Assembly: GCA_029339505.1 (NCBI GenBank) | Contig: JAQISU010000119.1 | Location: 1,244,501 to 1,308,500 of the forward strand | Length of the DNA: 64,000 bases | Source of the DNA: Unio delphinus | Taxonomy: Eukaryota > Mollusca > Bivalvia > Unionida > Unionidae | Direction: 5' to 3' | Notes under the pieces: model-generated | The model's input: the letters and a program-made list of their open reading frames with translations, nothing else | Told to the model about the DNA's origin: nothing | Databases searched by the model: none | Shown here: piece by piece, positions 1 through 14,256 of the stretch | How the letters are laid out: the number at the start of each line of letters is the position of its first letter | Position numbering within the stretch: position 1 is the stretch's first letter | Made by a program: the position numbers and the translations under genes

Positions 1-3000
1 TACACGAGAAGTTTTGGTATTGATACCGTTCTGATTCATATTATTAGAGAAGTTATGGTATTGATACCGTTCGGATTCATACTATTAGAGAAGTTATGGT
101 ACTGATACCGTTTTGATTTATATTATTAGGGAAGTTATGGTATTGATACCGCGCTGATTCATATTATTAGAGATGTTATGTTATTGATACCGTTCTGATT
201 CATATTATTAGAGAAGTTATGGTATTGATACTGTTCTGATTTATATTATTAGAGAAGTTATGGTATTGATACCGTTTTGATTGATATTATTAGAGAAGTT
301 ATGGTATTGATACCGTTCTGATTGATATTATTAGAGAAGTTTTGGTACTGATACCGTTATAATTCATATTATTAGAGAAGTTATGGTATTGATACCGCGC
401 TGATTCATATTATTAGAGAAGTTATGGTATTGATACCGCTCTGATTCATATTATTAGAGAAGTTATGTTATTGATACCGTTGTGATTCATATTATTAGAG
501 AAGTTATGGTATTGATACCGTTCTGATTCTTGTTTTTAGAGAAGTTATGGTATTGATAACGTTCTGATTCATATTATTAGAGAAGTTATGGTATTGATAA
601 CGTTATAATTCATATTATTAGAGAAGTTATGGTATTGATACCGTTCTGATTGATATTATTAGAGAAGTTATGGTATTGATACCGTTCTGAATCATATTAT
701 TAGAGAAGTTATGGTATTGATACATTTCTGATTCATATTATTATAGATGTTATGGTATTGATACCGTTCTGATTCATATTATTAGAGAAGTTATGATATT
801 GATAACGTTCTGATTCATATTATTAGAGAAGTTATGGTATTTTTACCGTTCTGATTAATATTATTAGAGAAGTTATGGTATTGATAACGTTCTGATTCAT
901 ATTATTAGAGAAGTTATGGTATTGATAACATTCTGATTCATATTATTGGAGAAGTTATGGTATTGATACCGTTCTGATTCATATTATTAGAGAAGTTATG
1001 GTATTGATACCGTTCTGATTTATATTATTACAGAAGTTATGGTATTGATAACGTTCTGATTCATATTATTAGAGAAGTTATGGTATTGATACCGTTCTGA
1101 TCCTTAATTTTAGAGAAGTTATGGTATTGATAACGTTCTGATTCATATTATTAGAGAAGTTATGGTATTTTTACCGTTCTGATTAATATTATTAGAGAAG
1201 TTATGGTATTGATACCGTTCTGATTCATATTATTAGAGAAGTTATGGTATTGATACCGTCCTGATTCATATTATTAGAGAAGTTACTGTATTGATAACGT
1301 TAAAATTCATATTATTAGAGAAGTAATGGTATTGATATCGTTCTGATTCATATTATTAGAGAAGTTATGCTATTTTTACCGTTCTGATTAATATTATAAG
1401 AGTAGTTATGGTATTGATAACGTTCTGATTCATATTATTAGAGATGTTATGTTATTGATACCGTTCTGATTCATATTATTATCGAAGTTATGGTATTGAT
1501 ACCGTCCTGATTCATATTATTAGAAAAGTTATGATATTGATAACGTTATAATTCATATTATTAGAGAAATTATGTTATTGATACCGTTCTGATTCATATT
1601 ATTAGAGAAGTTATGGTACTGATACCGTTATAATTCATTATTAGAGAAGTTATGGTATTGATACCGTTCTGATTTGTATTATTAGAGAAGTTATGGTATT
1701 GATACCGTTCTGATTCATATTATTAGAGAAGTTATGGTATTGATAACGTTCAGATTCATATTATTAGAGAAGTTATGGTATTGATACCGTTCTGATTCAT
1801 ATTATTAGAGAAGTTATGGTATTGATAACGTTCTGATTCATATTATTAGAGAAGTTATGGTATTGATCCCGTTCTGATTCATATTATTAGAGAAGTTATG
1901 GTATTGATACATTTCTGATTCATATTATTAGAGAAGTTATGGTATTGATAACGTTCAGATTCATATTATTAGAGAAGTTATGGTATTGATACCGTTCTGA
2001 TTCATATTAATAAAGAAGTTATGGTATTGATAACGTTCTGATTCATATTATTAGAGAAGTTATGGTATTGATAACGTTATAATTCATATTATTAGAGAAG
2101 TTATGGTATTGATACCGTTCTGATTCATATTATTAAAGAAGTTATGGTATTGATACATTTCTGATTCATATTATTAGAGAAGTTATGGTATTGATAACGT
2201 TCAGATTCATATTATTAGAGAAGTTATGGTATTGATACCGTTCTGATTCATATTAATAAAGAAGTTATGGTATTGATAACGTTCTGATTCATATTATTAG
2301 AGAAGTTATGGTATTGATAACGTTATAATTCATATTATTAGAGAAGTTATGGTATTGATACCGTTCTGATTCATATTATTAGAGAAGTTATGGTACTGAT
2401 ACCGTTCTGATTCATATTATTAGAGAAGTTATGGTATTGATACTTTTCTGATTCATATTATTAGAGAAGTTATGGTATTGATAACGTTATAATTCATATT
2501 ATTAGAGAAGTTATGTTATTGACACCGTTCTGATTCATATTATTAGAGAAGTTATGGTATTGATACCGTTCTGATTAATATTATTAGAGTAGTTATGGTA
2601 TTGATACCGTTCTGATTCATATTAATAAAGAAGTTATGGTATTGATAACGTTCTGATTCATATTATTAGAGAAGTTATGGTATTGAAAACGTTATAATTC
2701 ATATTATTAGAGAAGTTCTGGTATTGATAACGTTAAAATTCATATTATTAGAGAATTTATGGTATTGATACCGTTCTGATTAATATTATTAGAGAACTTA
2801 TGGTATTGATACAATTCTGATTCATATTATTAGAGAAGTTATGGTATTGATACCGTTCTGATACATTCTATTAGACAAATTATGGTATTGATACCGTTCG
2901 GATTTATACTATTAGAGAAGTTATGGTACTGATACCGTTTTGATTTATATTATTAGGGAAGTTATGGTATTGACACCGTTCTGATTCATATTATTGGAGA

Positions 3001-6000
3001 AGTTATGGTATTGATACCGCGCTGATTCATATTATTAAAGAAGTCATGGTATTGATACCGTTCTGATTCATATTATTAGAGATGTTATGTTATTGATACC
3101 GTTCTGATTCATATTATTAGAGAAGTTATGGTATTGATACCGTTCTGATTCATATTATTAGAGAAGTTATGGTATTGATACCGTTCTGATTCATATTATT
3201 AGAGAAGTTATGGTACTGATACCGTTCTGATTTAAATTATTAGAGAAGTTATGGTACTGATACCGTTTTGATTTATATTATTAGAGAAGTTATGGTACTG
3301 ATACCGTTTTGATTTATATTATTAGAGAAGTTATGGTATTGACAGGGTTCTGATTTATATTATTAGAGAAGTTATGGTATTGATACCGCGCTGATTCATA
3401 TTATTAGTGAAGTTATGGTATTGATACCGCTCTGATTCATATTATTCGAGAAGTTATTTTATTGATACCGTTGTGATTCATATTATTAGAGAAGTTATGG
3501 TATTGATACCGTTCTGATTCTAATTTTTAGAGAAGTTATGGTATTGATACTTTCTGATTCTTATTTTCAGAGAGTTATGGTATTTTTACCGTTCTGATTA
3601 ATATTATTAGAGTAGTTATGGTATTGATACCGTTCTGATTTATATTATTAGAGAAGTTATGGTATTGATAACGTCCTGATTCATATTATTAGAGAAGTTA
3701 TGGTATTGATAACGTTATAATTCATATTATTAGAGAAGTTATGGTATTGATACCGTTCTGGTTCATATTATTAGAGAAGTTGGTACTGATACCGTTATAA
3801 TTCATATTATTAGAGAAGTTATGGTATTGATACCGTTCTGATTTGTATTATTATAGAAGTTATGGTACTGATACCGTTATAATTCATATTATTAGAGAAG
3901 TTATGGTATTGATACCGGTCTGATTCATTCTATTAGAGAAGTTATGGTATTGATACCGCTCTGATTCATATTATTAGAGATGTTATGTTATTGATACCGT
4001 TCTGATTCATATTATTAGAGAAGTTATGGTATTGTTCTGATTCATATTATTAGAGAAGTTATGGTATTGATACCCTTCTGATTCATATTATTAAAGAAGT
4101 TAGGGTATTGATACCGTTCTGATTTATATTATTAGAGAAGTTATGGTACTGATACCGTTATAATTCATATTATTAGAGAAGTTATGGTATTGATACCGCG
4201 CTGATTCATATTATTAGAGAAGTTATGGTATTGATACCGCTCTGATTCATGTTATTAGAGAAGTTATGTTATTGATACCGTTGTGATTCATATTATTAGA
4301 GAAGTTATGGTATTGATACCGTTCTGATTCTTATTTTTAGAGAAGTTATGGTATTGATCACGTTCTGATTCATATTATTAGAGAAGTTATGGTATTGATA
4401 ACGTTCTGATTCATATTATTAGTGAAATATGGTATTGATACCGTTCTGATTGATATTATTAGAGAAGTTATGGTATTGATAACGTTCTGATACATATTAT
4501 TAGAGAAGTTATGGTATTGATACCGTTCTGATTCATATTATTAGAGAAGTTATGGTATTGATAACGTTCTGATTCATATTATTAGAGAAGTTATGGTATT
4601 GATACCGTTCTGACTCATATTATTAGAGAAGTCATGGTATTGATAACGTTCTGATTCATATTACTAGAGAAGTTATGTTACTGATACCGTTCTGATTCAT
4701 ATTATTAAAGAAGTTATGGTATTGATACATTTCTGATTGATATTATTATTGATGTTATGGTACTGATACCGTTCTGATTCATATTATTAGAGAAGTTATG
4801 GTATTGATACCTCGCTGATTCATATTATTAGAGTAGTTATGGTATTGATACCGTTTTGATTCATATTATTAGAGATGTTATGGTATTCATACCGTTCTGA
4901 TTCATATTATTAGAGAAGTTATGGTATTCATACCGTTCTTATTCATATTATTAGAGAAGTTATGGTATTGATATCGGTCTGATTCATATTATTAGAGAAG
5001 TTATGGTATTGATGCCGTTCTGATTCATATTATTAGAGAAGTTATGTTATTGATACCGTTCTGATTGATATTATTAGAGAAGTTATGGTACTGATACTGT
5101 TCTGATTCATATTATTAGAGAAGTTATGGTATTGATATCGTTCTGATTCATACTATTTAAGAAGTTATGGTACTGATACTTTTTTGAATTATCTTTTTAG
5201 AGAAGTTATGGTACTGATACCGTTCTGATTCATATTATTAGAGAAGTTATGGTACTGATACCGTTTTGATTCATATTATTAGAGAAGTTATGGTATTGAT
5301 ACATTTCTTATTCATATTATTAGAGAAGTTATGGTACTGATACCGTTCTGATTTTTATTATTATAGAAGTTATGGTACTGATACCGTTATATTTCATATT
5401 TTTAGAGAAGTTATGGTATTGATACCGTTCTGATTCATTCTATTAGAGAAGTTATGGTATTGATACCGTTCGGATTTATACTATTAGAGAAGTTATGGTA
5501 CTGATACCGTTTTGATTTATATTATTAGGGAAGTTATGGTATTGATACCGCGCTGATTCATATTATTAGAGAAGTTATGGTATTGTTACCGTTATAATTC
5601 ATATTATTAGAGAAATTATGGTACTGGTACCGTTATAATACATATTATTAGAGAAGTTATGGTATTGATACCGTTCTGATTCATTCTAATAGAGAAGTTA
5701 TGGTATTGATACCGTTCGGATTCATACTATTAGAGAAGTTATGGTACTGATACCGTTTTGATTTATATTATTGGGGAAGTTATGGTATTGATACCGCGCT
5801 GATTCATATTATTAGAGAAGTTATGGTATTGTTACCGTTATAATTCATATTATTAGAGAAGTTATGGTACTGATACCGTTATAATACATATTATTAGAGA
5901 AGTTATGGTATTGATACCGCTCTGATTCATATTATTAGAGATGTTATGTTATTGATACCGTTTGGATTTATATTATTAGAGAAGTTATGGTATTGATACC

Positions 6001-8566
6001 GTTCTGATTCATATTATTAGAGAAGTTATGGTATTGATACATTTCTGATTCATATTATTATAGATGTTATGGTATTGATACCGTTCTGATTCATATTATT
6101 AGAGAAGTTATGGTATTGAAAACGTTCTGATTTATATTAGAGAAGTTATGGTACTGATACCGTTATAATACATATTATTAGAGAAGTTATGGTATTGATA
6201 CCGTTCTGATTCATTCTATTAGAGAAGTTATGGTATTGATACCGTTTGGATTTATATTATTAGAGAAGTTATGGTATTGATACCGTTCTGATTCATATTA
6301 TTAGAGAAGTTATGGTATTGATACATTTCTGATTCATATTATTATAGATGTTATGGTATTGATACCGTTCTGATTCATATTATTAGAGAAGTTATGGTAT
6401 TGATGCCGTTCTGATTCATATTATTAGAGAAGTTATGGTATTGATACCTCGCTGATTCATATTATTAGAGTAGTTTTGGTATTGATACCGTTTTGATTTA
6501 TACTATTAGAGAAGTTATGGTATTCATACCGTTCTGATTCATGTTATTACAGAAGTTATGGTGTTCATACCGTTCTGATTCATATTATTAGAGAAGTTAT
6601 GGTATTGATACCGTTCTGATTGATATTATTAGAGAAGTTATGGTACTGATACCGTTCTGATTCATATTATTAGAGAAGTTATGGTATTGATACATTTCTG
6701 ATTCATATTATTATAGATGTTATGGTATTGATACCGTTCTGATTCATATTATTAGAGAAGTTATGGTATTGATACCTCGCTGATTCATATTATTAGAGTA
6801 GTTTTGGTATTGATACCGTTTTGATTTATATTATTAGAGAAGTTATGGTATTCATACCGTTCTGATTCATGTTATTACAGAAGTTATGGTATTCATACCG
6901 TTCTGATTCATATTATTAGAGAAGTTATGGTATTGATATCGTTCTGATTCATATTATTAGAGAAGTTATGTTATTGATACCGTTCTGATTCATATTATTA
7001 GAGAAGTTATGGTATTGATACCTCGCTGAATCATATTATTAGAGTAGTTTTGGTATTGATACCGTTTTGATTTATATTATTAGAGAAGTTATGGTATTCA
7101 TACCGTTCTGATTCATGTTATTACAGAAGTTATGGTATTCATACCGTTCTGATTCATATTATTAGAGAAGTTATGGTATTGATACCGTTCTGATTGATAT
7201 TATTAGAGAAGTTATGGTACTGATACCGTTCTGATTCATATTATTAGAGAAGTTATGGTATTGATACATTTCTGATTCATATTATTATAGATGTTATGGT
7301 ATTGATACCGTTCTGATTCATATTATTAGAGAAGTTATGGTATTGATACCTCGCTGATTCATATTATTAGAGTAGTTTTGGTATTGATACCGTTTTGATT
7401 TATATTATTAGAGAAGTTATGGTATTCATACCGTTCTGATTCATGTTATTACAGAAGTTATGGTATTCATACCGTTCTGATTCATATTATTAGAGAAGTT
7501 ATGGTATTGATATCGTTCTGATTCATATTATTAGAGAAGTTATGTTATTGATACCGTTCTGATTCATATTATTAGAGAAGTTATGGTACTGATACCGTTC
7601 TGATTTATATTATTAGAGAAGTTATGGTACTGATACCGTTCTGATTCATATTATTTGAGAAGTTATGGTATTGATACCGTTCTGATTCATACTATTAGAG
7701 AAGTTATAGTACTGATACCGTTTTGATTTATATTATTAGAGAAGTTATGGTACTGATAACGTTCTGATTCATATTTTTAGAGAAGTTATGGTACTGATAC
7801 CGTTCTGATTCATATTATTAGAGAAGTTAGGGTATTGATACCGTTCTGATTCATATTATTAGATAAGTTATGTTATTGATACCGCTCTGATTCATTTTAT
7901 TAGAGAAGTTATGTTATTGATACCGTTCTGATTCATATTATTAGAGAAGTTATGGTATTGATACCGTTCTGATTTATATTATTAGAGAAGTTATGGTATT
8001 GATAACGTTTTGATTTATATTATTAGAGAAGTTATGGTATTGATAACGTTCTGATTCATATTATTAGAGAAGTTATGGTATTGATACCGTTCTGATTCAT
8101 ATTACTAGGTAAGTTATGGTATTGATACCGTTCTGATTCATATCATTAGAGAAGTTATGGTATTGAGACCGTTCTGATTCATATCATTAGAGAAGTTATG
8201 GTATTGATACCGCTCTGATTCTTATTATTAGAGAAGTTATGGTATTGACACCGTTCTGATTCATATTATTAGAGAAGTTATGGTATTGATACCGTTCTGA
8301 TTCATATTATTAGAGAAGTTATGGTATTGATACCGCTCTGATTCATATTATTAGAGAAGTTATGTTATTGATACCGTTCTGATGCATATTATTAGAGAAG
8401 TTATGGTATTGATACCGTTCTGATTCATATTATTAGAGAAGTTATGGTATTGATACCGTTCTAATTCATATTATTAGAGAAGTTATGGTATTGATACCGT
8501 TCTGATTCATATTATTAGAGAAGTTATGATTTTGATACCGTTCTGATTCATATTATTAGAGAAGCT
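1..8566. repeat. 41-bp tandem satellite array
   Basis: The first 8.57 kb is an uninterrupted tandem array with a unit of about 41 bp, roughly 200 copies. Each unit contains GAAGTTATGGTATTGATACC followed by a GTTCTGATTCATATTATTA-type segment. Units differ by a few substitutions (CCG/ACG, CTGATT/ATAATT, CGCGCTG, CTCGCTG) and a few are shortened. There is no open frame of note. The array runs off the left edge, so its full size is unknown. It ends abruptly where Polinton-type terminal repeat sequence begins. Confidence 0.97.
6443..7590. repeat. 574-bp higher-order repeat in the satellite
   Basis: Variant units recur in a fixed order. The marker GATACCTCGCTG occurs at 6443, 6771, 7017 and 7344, spacings of 328, 246 and 327 bp, i.e. 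8, 6 and 8 monomers. The blocks starting at 6443 and 7017 match almost base for base, giving two copies of a 14-monomer (574-bp) unit. A second, shorter case is a 246-bp (6-monomer) duplication marked by GATACATTTCTG at about 1907 and 2152. Confidence 0.8.
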
Positions 8567-8860
8567 ATGAGTAGTATATGGGGATACACTAGCGACAATG
8601 GGAAATCCAGTCATAAAGGTCGTGGGAACGTCTAGCGACAAGGGGAATTTAACATGGGGAAATGTAACATGGAGCGAATGGGGAATTGAACATAGTAACA
8701 AGGATTGGGTCACTTTAGTGTCATTGGGGCCTTAACGTTAAAAATGGTTATATCAAAATTAATGTTAATGGGAATTTAACATGGGAATGTCACTTGGAGT
8801 TATAAGGGAATTGAACATTGGTGACTCCATTGTGTTTATAGAGTCAAAACTATTGATAGG
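8567..8860. repeat. Polinton-type terminal repeat relic
   Basis: Just past the satellite, short motifs recur: (C)TAGCGACAA(G)GGG followed by AATTTAACATGG or AATTGAACAT, plus an AAATCCAGTCA-type box. The same motifs occur at 17.34-17.70, 21.43-21.70 and 56.25-56.50 kb, where they sit at ends of Polinton-like DNA. I read this as a worn terminal inverted repeat belonging to the polymerase fragment at 9.5-12.0 kb. The stretch from here to 9480 holds no gene that I can see. Confidence 0.6.
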
Positions 8861-9489
8861 GTAAAATGTACGTGTAGGGACAAACGGCTGATAGGGACAA
8901 ACATAGATATACAGAAAGAAATAAATACACATCGAAACACACAGAAAAGAGGGCAGAGATCTTCTAAAGAAAGACCCATAGATAATAACAGATTACGATA
9001 TGGGTTCAAAACATTTATTCAAAAATATACATGGGCTCTCTGACCTGTGCTTTAGTCTAAGCACTATCCATTTAAAACATTCAAATCTGGACATGGAACA
9101 AATCTATTCACATGTTATCTATTTCTTGGATCTAGAAAAAATACTTTTAAAATAAAAGTTTATGCCTTCAAAAAAAGACCCTACTTTACATGCAACGCAT
9201 AAGCATTCATATAAGAATGGCACTTTTCATACAACAATTAATATCCATTTTTAAGAAAAAAGCTAAACCAAAACAAGTTACAAAAACAATCAAATAGGAG
9301 AAAGTTCATGTTGTTTTCGATATCCGTCACACACATTGTTCAAAATCTGGTCAGCTATCGCTTGTGTCCAAGCGTAGATGTTTCCCATTGCGTACCCCTT
9401 TTATTCGTAAATCTGCTCGAGTCTTACGCTCGATACTTGGTGTGTGAAATGATTCATCTTTCTCGCTTGGCAGTGTTAGTCACAATGAA

Positions 9490-11990
9490 CTATCGGTCTT
9501 GGACAATGTCCCTTTTTATATGCTGACCAACATCGACGTGACCGTACGGTAAAGTGAAGTGATTGAGAAGCCGCACTCTCTTCTGGTACACGATTTGATA
9601 GACTTTTTCCAAAGACCTACTGACGATTTGGTGTGTGGGTAAACGTGCGATCTTGTGCGGTTCGTGGGTGGTCACTTTAAAAGTTTCATCCTGTCCAGAC
9701 TTCAAGGCTTCTTTTAGCACGTCAAAGTTCACCACTCGACTGGTGCGATAATTGAGAGTCAATCCTTTCACTTTACATTCGGTGTGCATTTTTCCTTGAC
9801 AGTTTCGGTATTCGTAGCCGTAATGTTTAGGACCGCCACTTACAAAACTTAGAATCTTGTCGTCTGGATGTTCATCTGTCCAGGCTCCTAAACGGTCTCC
9901 TTCGATATCAAGGTGACGTTGACCTAGGCGATCAATGTAGATGCAACTGTGCGTGTCAAAATACAGGACGCGATCTCCTAACAGTTCCAACACTTCGTAC
10001 AATTTTAAGCATGGGCTGTCACGTAATCCGCAATGATGACATTTCCAAATTCGTCGGCTTCTACAAAGTCTAGTTCTTCTTCGTAATTGACAAAGATCAA
10101 GTCCTCACGAATGACGTCCAAATGTGTTTGATGTATTTGCTTTTGTCGTCAATCATCTGGAAATAGCGAGAAGGTTCGGAAAAATGCTCCATCTTGGGTA
10201 AAGACGGCCGTTGTGCCATTTTACCCCACAAGCAATTTAACATCACTTTGGCAAACGATCGCCTTCCTTCGTTTTTCTCGATGTGGTCTAAAGTGATGCT
10301 TTCCTGCTCCCAATAGTTTTCTTTGAATTTCTTTTGGTCTTCGGGAATGTGATACCAGGAAGGATAGTCGCTAGCTTCTTGTTTTAGTTTCAAAAGGCAT
10401 CTACGTAGTCTGCAAAAATACCGTTGTGTCTCGTCGCCCTTCTAATATTGTTGTGTCTTGGGAAAGTGGTAAATTTCGTACACTTCTAACAGTTGGTATC
10501 CCAGGTCCAGACCTTTAAACAATTCCACGCTAATCCACGTTCCTGTCAAGGCGCGTTCTTCCTGGCTGTGCTGACAAGGTTGGTCTTGGTTGCACGTTTC
10601 GGCACAAGTTCAACACAAAGGAACATCAGTTTCCCTTAGCAATGGTGAGGTAAAACGGGATGATTCAAGTCCGTAGGAGGCAAGACTTTGCACTTGATCA
10701 ATCCTTCGTACTGTCGAATGTGGTCCAGGTCAATGTGTTCTGTCATCAATTGTGGGTGCCCTACGGGAAAGTGACAATATTTGCATACGTAAGGATACAG
10801 CGAACACGTCTAAGTATCTGATTTCTTCTCCCTTCTCCTCGTCCGCCTGGTTCAGCAAACAGGTGGCATTCGTTCGTCCTCCGTACAAACTATCCCGGGG
10901 GTTCAGTGGGTCCACCAACTTGTAACTTTCCGAATGCGTTTAAACTCGGGATCGGTTTTCAAGCGGTGATTGTACTCATGTTCCCACATTTCCACCACTT
11001 GTTATCCTTGCTGTTCTAACTTCAAACGTCGCAGACAAGTAGTCTGATACACGTCTTCCATGGTCCGTTGTAAAAACTGTTTTTTGGTGTCACGTTGAGG
11101 GTAACACATGGGACATCCGTGAAATAAGCATCCGTGAAACTCGTACAGGATCTGATGGTTTTCTAAGTCTCAGCCATCCACCGAAAACGTTCCGATGGTC
11201 TTTTCGCCTCCTCCGTTGCGGGCGTGTTTGATGCAAATGTTTTCCTTGTCACACAAATAATGTAGCCAGCGTAGGGCTTTGATCGAGTATTGACGTTTGA
11301 CAAAGTTAGTCGTTTGAGGGCTTATGACAGCCAGGGTGTTTTCGGGCATGACTTCATGGCGGTACACTAAGGAACACGCTTTGGCGATGGTGCAAGCTTC
11401 TTTCAAATCCTCCGTACTCCAAAAAGAATTATCGAAATTTTTCACAACAACGTCGTAAAATGTCTACGTCAGATCGACAATACTTTAACATTTCTTCCTG
11501 AAAGTCAAAGGGGTCCGAGGCGTGAGTCTGGTACCAAGCGAAGAAAGCTTCTCGTTGTTCGGTACACATGTTGTCGGGGTCGTAATAGTGAGCCTCAGGC
11601 AAATGGGGTAGAACAACATGTTGATTGACTTCCGTATTGAAAAAGTGCGGGAAATAACCTTTGGCCATTTTTGGCATTCCAAACGTTTTAGGCATGCGAC
11701 TCAAAGGCATGGCCAAGTAACTCATCGAATCTTTAAACTGCATTTGTCCTACTTGCATGTAAATGATTTTGGCTCCGTTTAAAGTCACTTTAGGACTTTC
11801 GATACTTTGTTCAGTATAGTATCTGGCAGAAATTGCCCATGGTATCCCGAGAAATTGTGAGCCATTACCGTGGCATGGCGATTACAATCTAAGTAACGTT
11901 CGATGTCTTCTTTATTACACGCAAAGCATGAGTCAGAGCAAGTGAAGTTGTGAAGTTGAGCGGAGGTGTATAAACAACAACTGTCAAGTC
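9490..11990 (-). pseudogene. Polinton DNA polymerase B, C-terminal half (broken)
   Basis: Minus-strand fragments in several frames line up in order as a protein-primed family-B polymerase of the classical Polinton type. Near 11.87 kb is an AHNF-x-GY-type exonuclease II region. The frame at 11429-11788 has the KGYFPHFFN and YCRSDVDIL (exonuclease III) segments. At about 10.8 kb is GGRTNA followed, after a frame change, by SLYPYV (motif A) and PVGHP. At about 10.24 kb is LNCLWGKMAQR (motif B), and at about 9.96 kb YFDTHSCIY (motif C). In motif C the second catalytic Asp of the family's DTDS is His. The exonuclease I part and everything upstream are missing. Several frameshifts separate the pieces, so it cannot make a full enzyme. 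The terminal repeat relic at 8.57 kb lies just beyond the C-terminus, as expected for a polymerase gene at a Polinton end. Confidence 0.88.
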
Positions 11991-14256
11991 CCTATGTTCC
12001 AGTTCTGTTTGTGATAATAACTTGCGATACTTCATATTTTCTAAAGTGGAAATGTGTGCAAGCCGTACAATAGTTATGTGACTATAGTTTTTGACACTTT
12101 ACTTCACTTCATTAATGTGTCAAGAAAAAAAATACTATCAGAATATTACCATTTTCCAAAACACTCACACACTCGCAACCTGACCAGAATCTACACTTCT
12201 ATATTTGTGGATATCCCACAGACCCGTCCCAGCATACAGAGCTGGCTAAGAACTGTATGAATATCACATCATTGTTTCAGAAATATCAACAAGAAAAGGT
12301 AATTGTATCGTCCCCGTTCTACCCTTTATTAGTGTTTGAATATGTTCTCTAAAGAAAAACAATTTAAAACAAAATTAAATTTTGAATTAAAAATTATCTC
12401 TCTTTGTACATTTTTTCAAGGTGTTGGTGTATGTCAGATTACATCCAATGCCTTCTCCAAGTGAAAAACATTTCTACACGTCATTGCATTTGTTAAATTC
12501 GGTTGTTTTTTTTTTTTTTTTTGGGGGGGGGTTAGTTATCGTTTATCTTTAATTCTATTTTTTGATATATTTTTTCTTTTATAGAAGATGTAAGATTGTT
12601 TATTGTTGTAGTGGTATATATGTTATTTAGTCTATTGCTACAAAAGAAAATGTATATAGCAAAGGGCTTAAGTTTGTTCATATTTGTATTATTTCAAGCT
12701 CTACAAAACGTACAAAGTTTGTTTTGCAAGAGGATTGAAACTTAAAGTTGCGTAGACGTGAAGGAAAACATACCTTTGTTACAAAAGTTTGCACTCCGTG
12801 TTTGTTCTACACATGCTTGCCTTATATATTTGTGTTTTAGATAACATATTTCTTCTGATGTAAATACATACATCTGTGGACAGACAGATTGGGTTATCAT
12901 CCTTGAGGTTAACTGTACTTTAGTTTATTTACTTTATACAAACTCCAAATTCTCTAGTTTGACAAAAGTTACCACTCAGTACTATATTATTTCTGTCTAC
13001 CTAGGCGAATGTGTTTATGTCAAAATGTCAAAGTGAGAAAATATGTTTTTAGTCAGTTTAAAAACTCGAACAATAATTGCACAGTTAAGTGGTTGATGTG
13101 TCATAAATAAATGGTACAATACGCATCAAAGGGTTTGTAGGTTCACACTCCAGTCTGTCTGCGCTACAATTGAATCAATGCATGAGCCTGGGCAAAACAA
13201 TGCGCCAGTAGTTAGAAGCAATGTAAGACTACACTCTTTTCTACCCCCTTAGCTTCAAAATGCCCTCACTCGCTCTCAGTACAGTGACTAGATAAGACGT
13301 GTTTTTTCTGCGCCTGACCACTACACTATCTACCTTGAATTTCGAACCAAACAATGCGTCACTCATTGTAAGTGATTTCATTGGCAAACCGATATTTTCC
13401 ACAGCCTTCGCTTCAAATCGGCTTCAGTTGTTGCTCTCACAGCGAGAAGATAAGGCGTTTATTTCTGTACCTGTCCACTAGACACTTTCCAAACAATAAA
13501 ACTTGTGCACAAATAATCACACCATCGTGGAAATGTCAGTCTTATTGCGAAATACACCAAAACATGTTTGGATGTACTAATCTGTGAGAACTTCACAAAA
13601 CGTTTTTGACAGAATGATTTTAGTAGGCTATGTCTGCAATTCACTCTTGTGATATTTTACAATAGTGGTTTATTTTCTAAAAGAATAAGTAGTCTGTGAG
13701 ATGTGTGCGAAATTTCGTAAGGAAAATATGCCATACAAAACGTAAAAGAGTCGTGATATTTTTAAAAGTAGGAATAACATTCTCTCCCTCTCTCCGTCCT
13801 AGCAATTATTTTTTAAAACTCTAATGACATATTTTCCTGTTTTGAAGATACCTCTCCAAAATTGTGAACTGTAGTCACCATAATTATGTAAACTGTTCCG
13901 TCTGTCAGGTAAATTTGTTTCCAAAACTTACACCCTAAAATTATAGAACGATTTTGTCTTCTATCAGTAAATCATTGTATGAAACAAACTCTTGAGTTGG
14001 CTTGAGCTTGTGCAATTCATGTATCTTAGCTTTATCCTTTTTTTGCACACGGCAATGTGTCACGAAAACAATTCTAACATTCGATCTACCGTTTTTTATT
14101 CTTCTTGCAAAAGGCAACAAACACAGGGCTTTTTCAAGAATGGCGCGAGTGACATTGCACTGTATAACCCTGCCTATGGTTAACTCTAAATTCTGAAAGC
14201 GAAACATGCGTTCAGAACAATTGTAACAATGTTCGACCTTTTTCTCTCAGTTTAGA
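11991..14256. other. No gene seen
   Basis: About 2.3 kb with no supported gene. It contains a T-tract running into a G-tract near 12,508-12,532. The short open frames here show no family resemblance and overlap on both strands. Confidence 0.6.

Noticed and set aside
1..8566. CRISPR-like array
   Set aside because: The repeats are directly adjacent 41-bp monomers with scattered substitutions and no unique spacers; this is a satellite in eukaryotic DNA.
8567..9480. Histone-type stem-loop after the 9.5-12.0 kb polymerase fragment
   Set aside because: I looked for a CAGGGCC/CAGAGCC stem with purine-rich box on the minus strand and did not find one; this relic may be too worn or belong to another subfamily.
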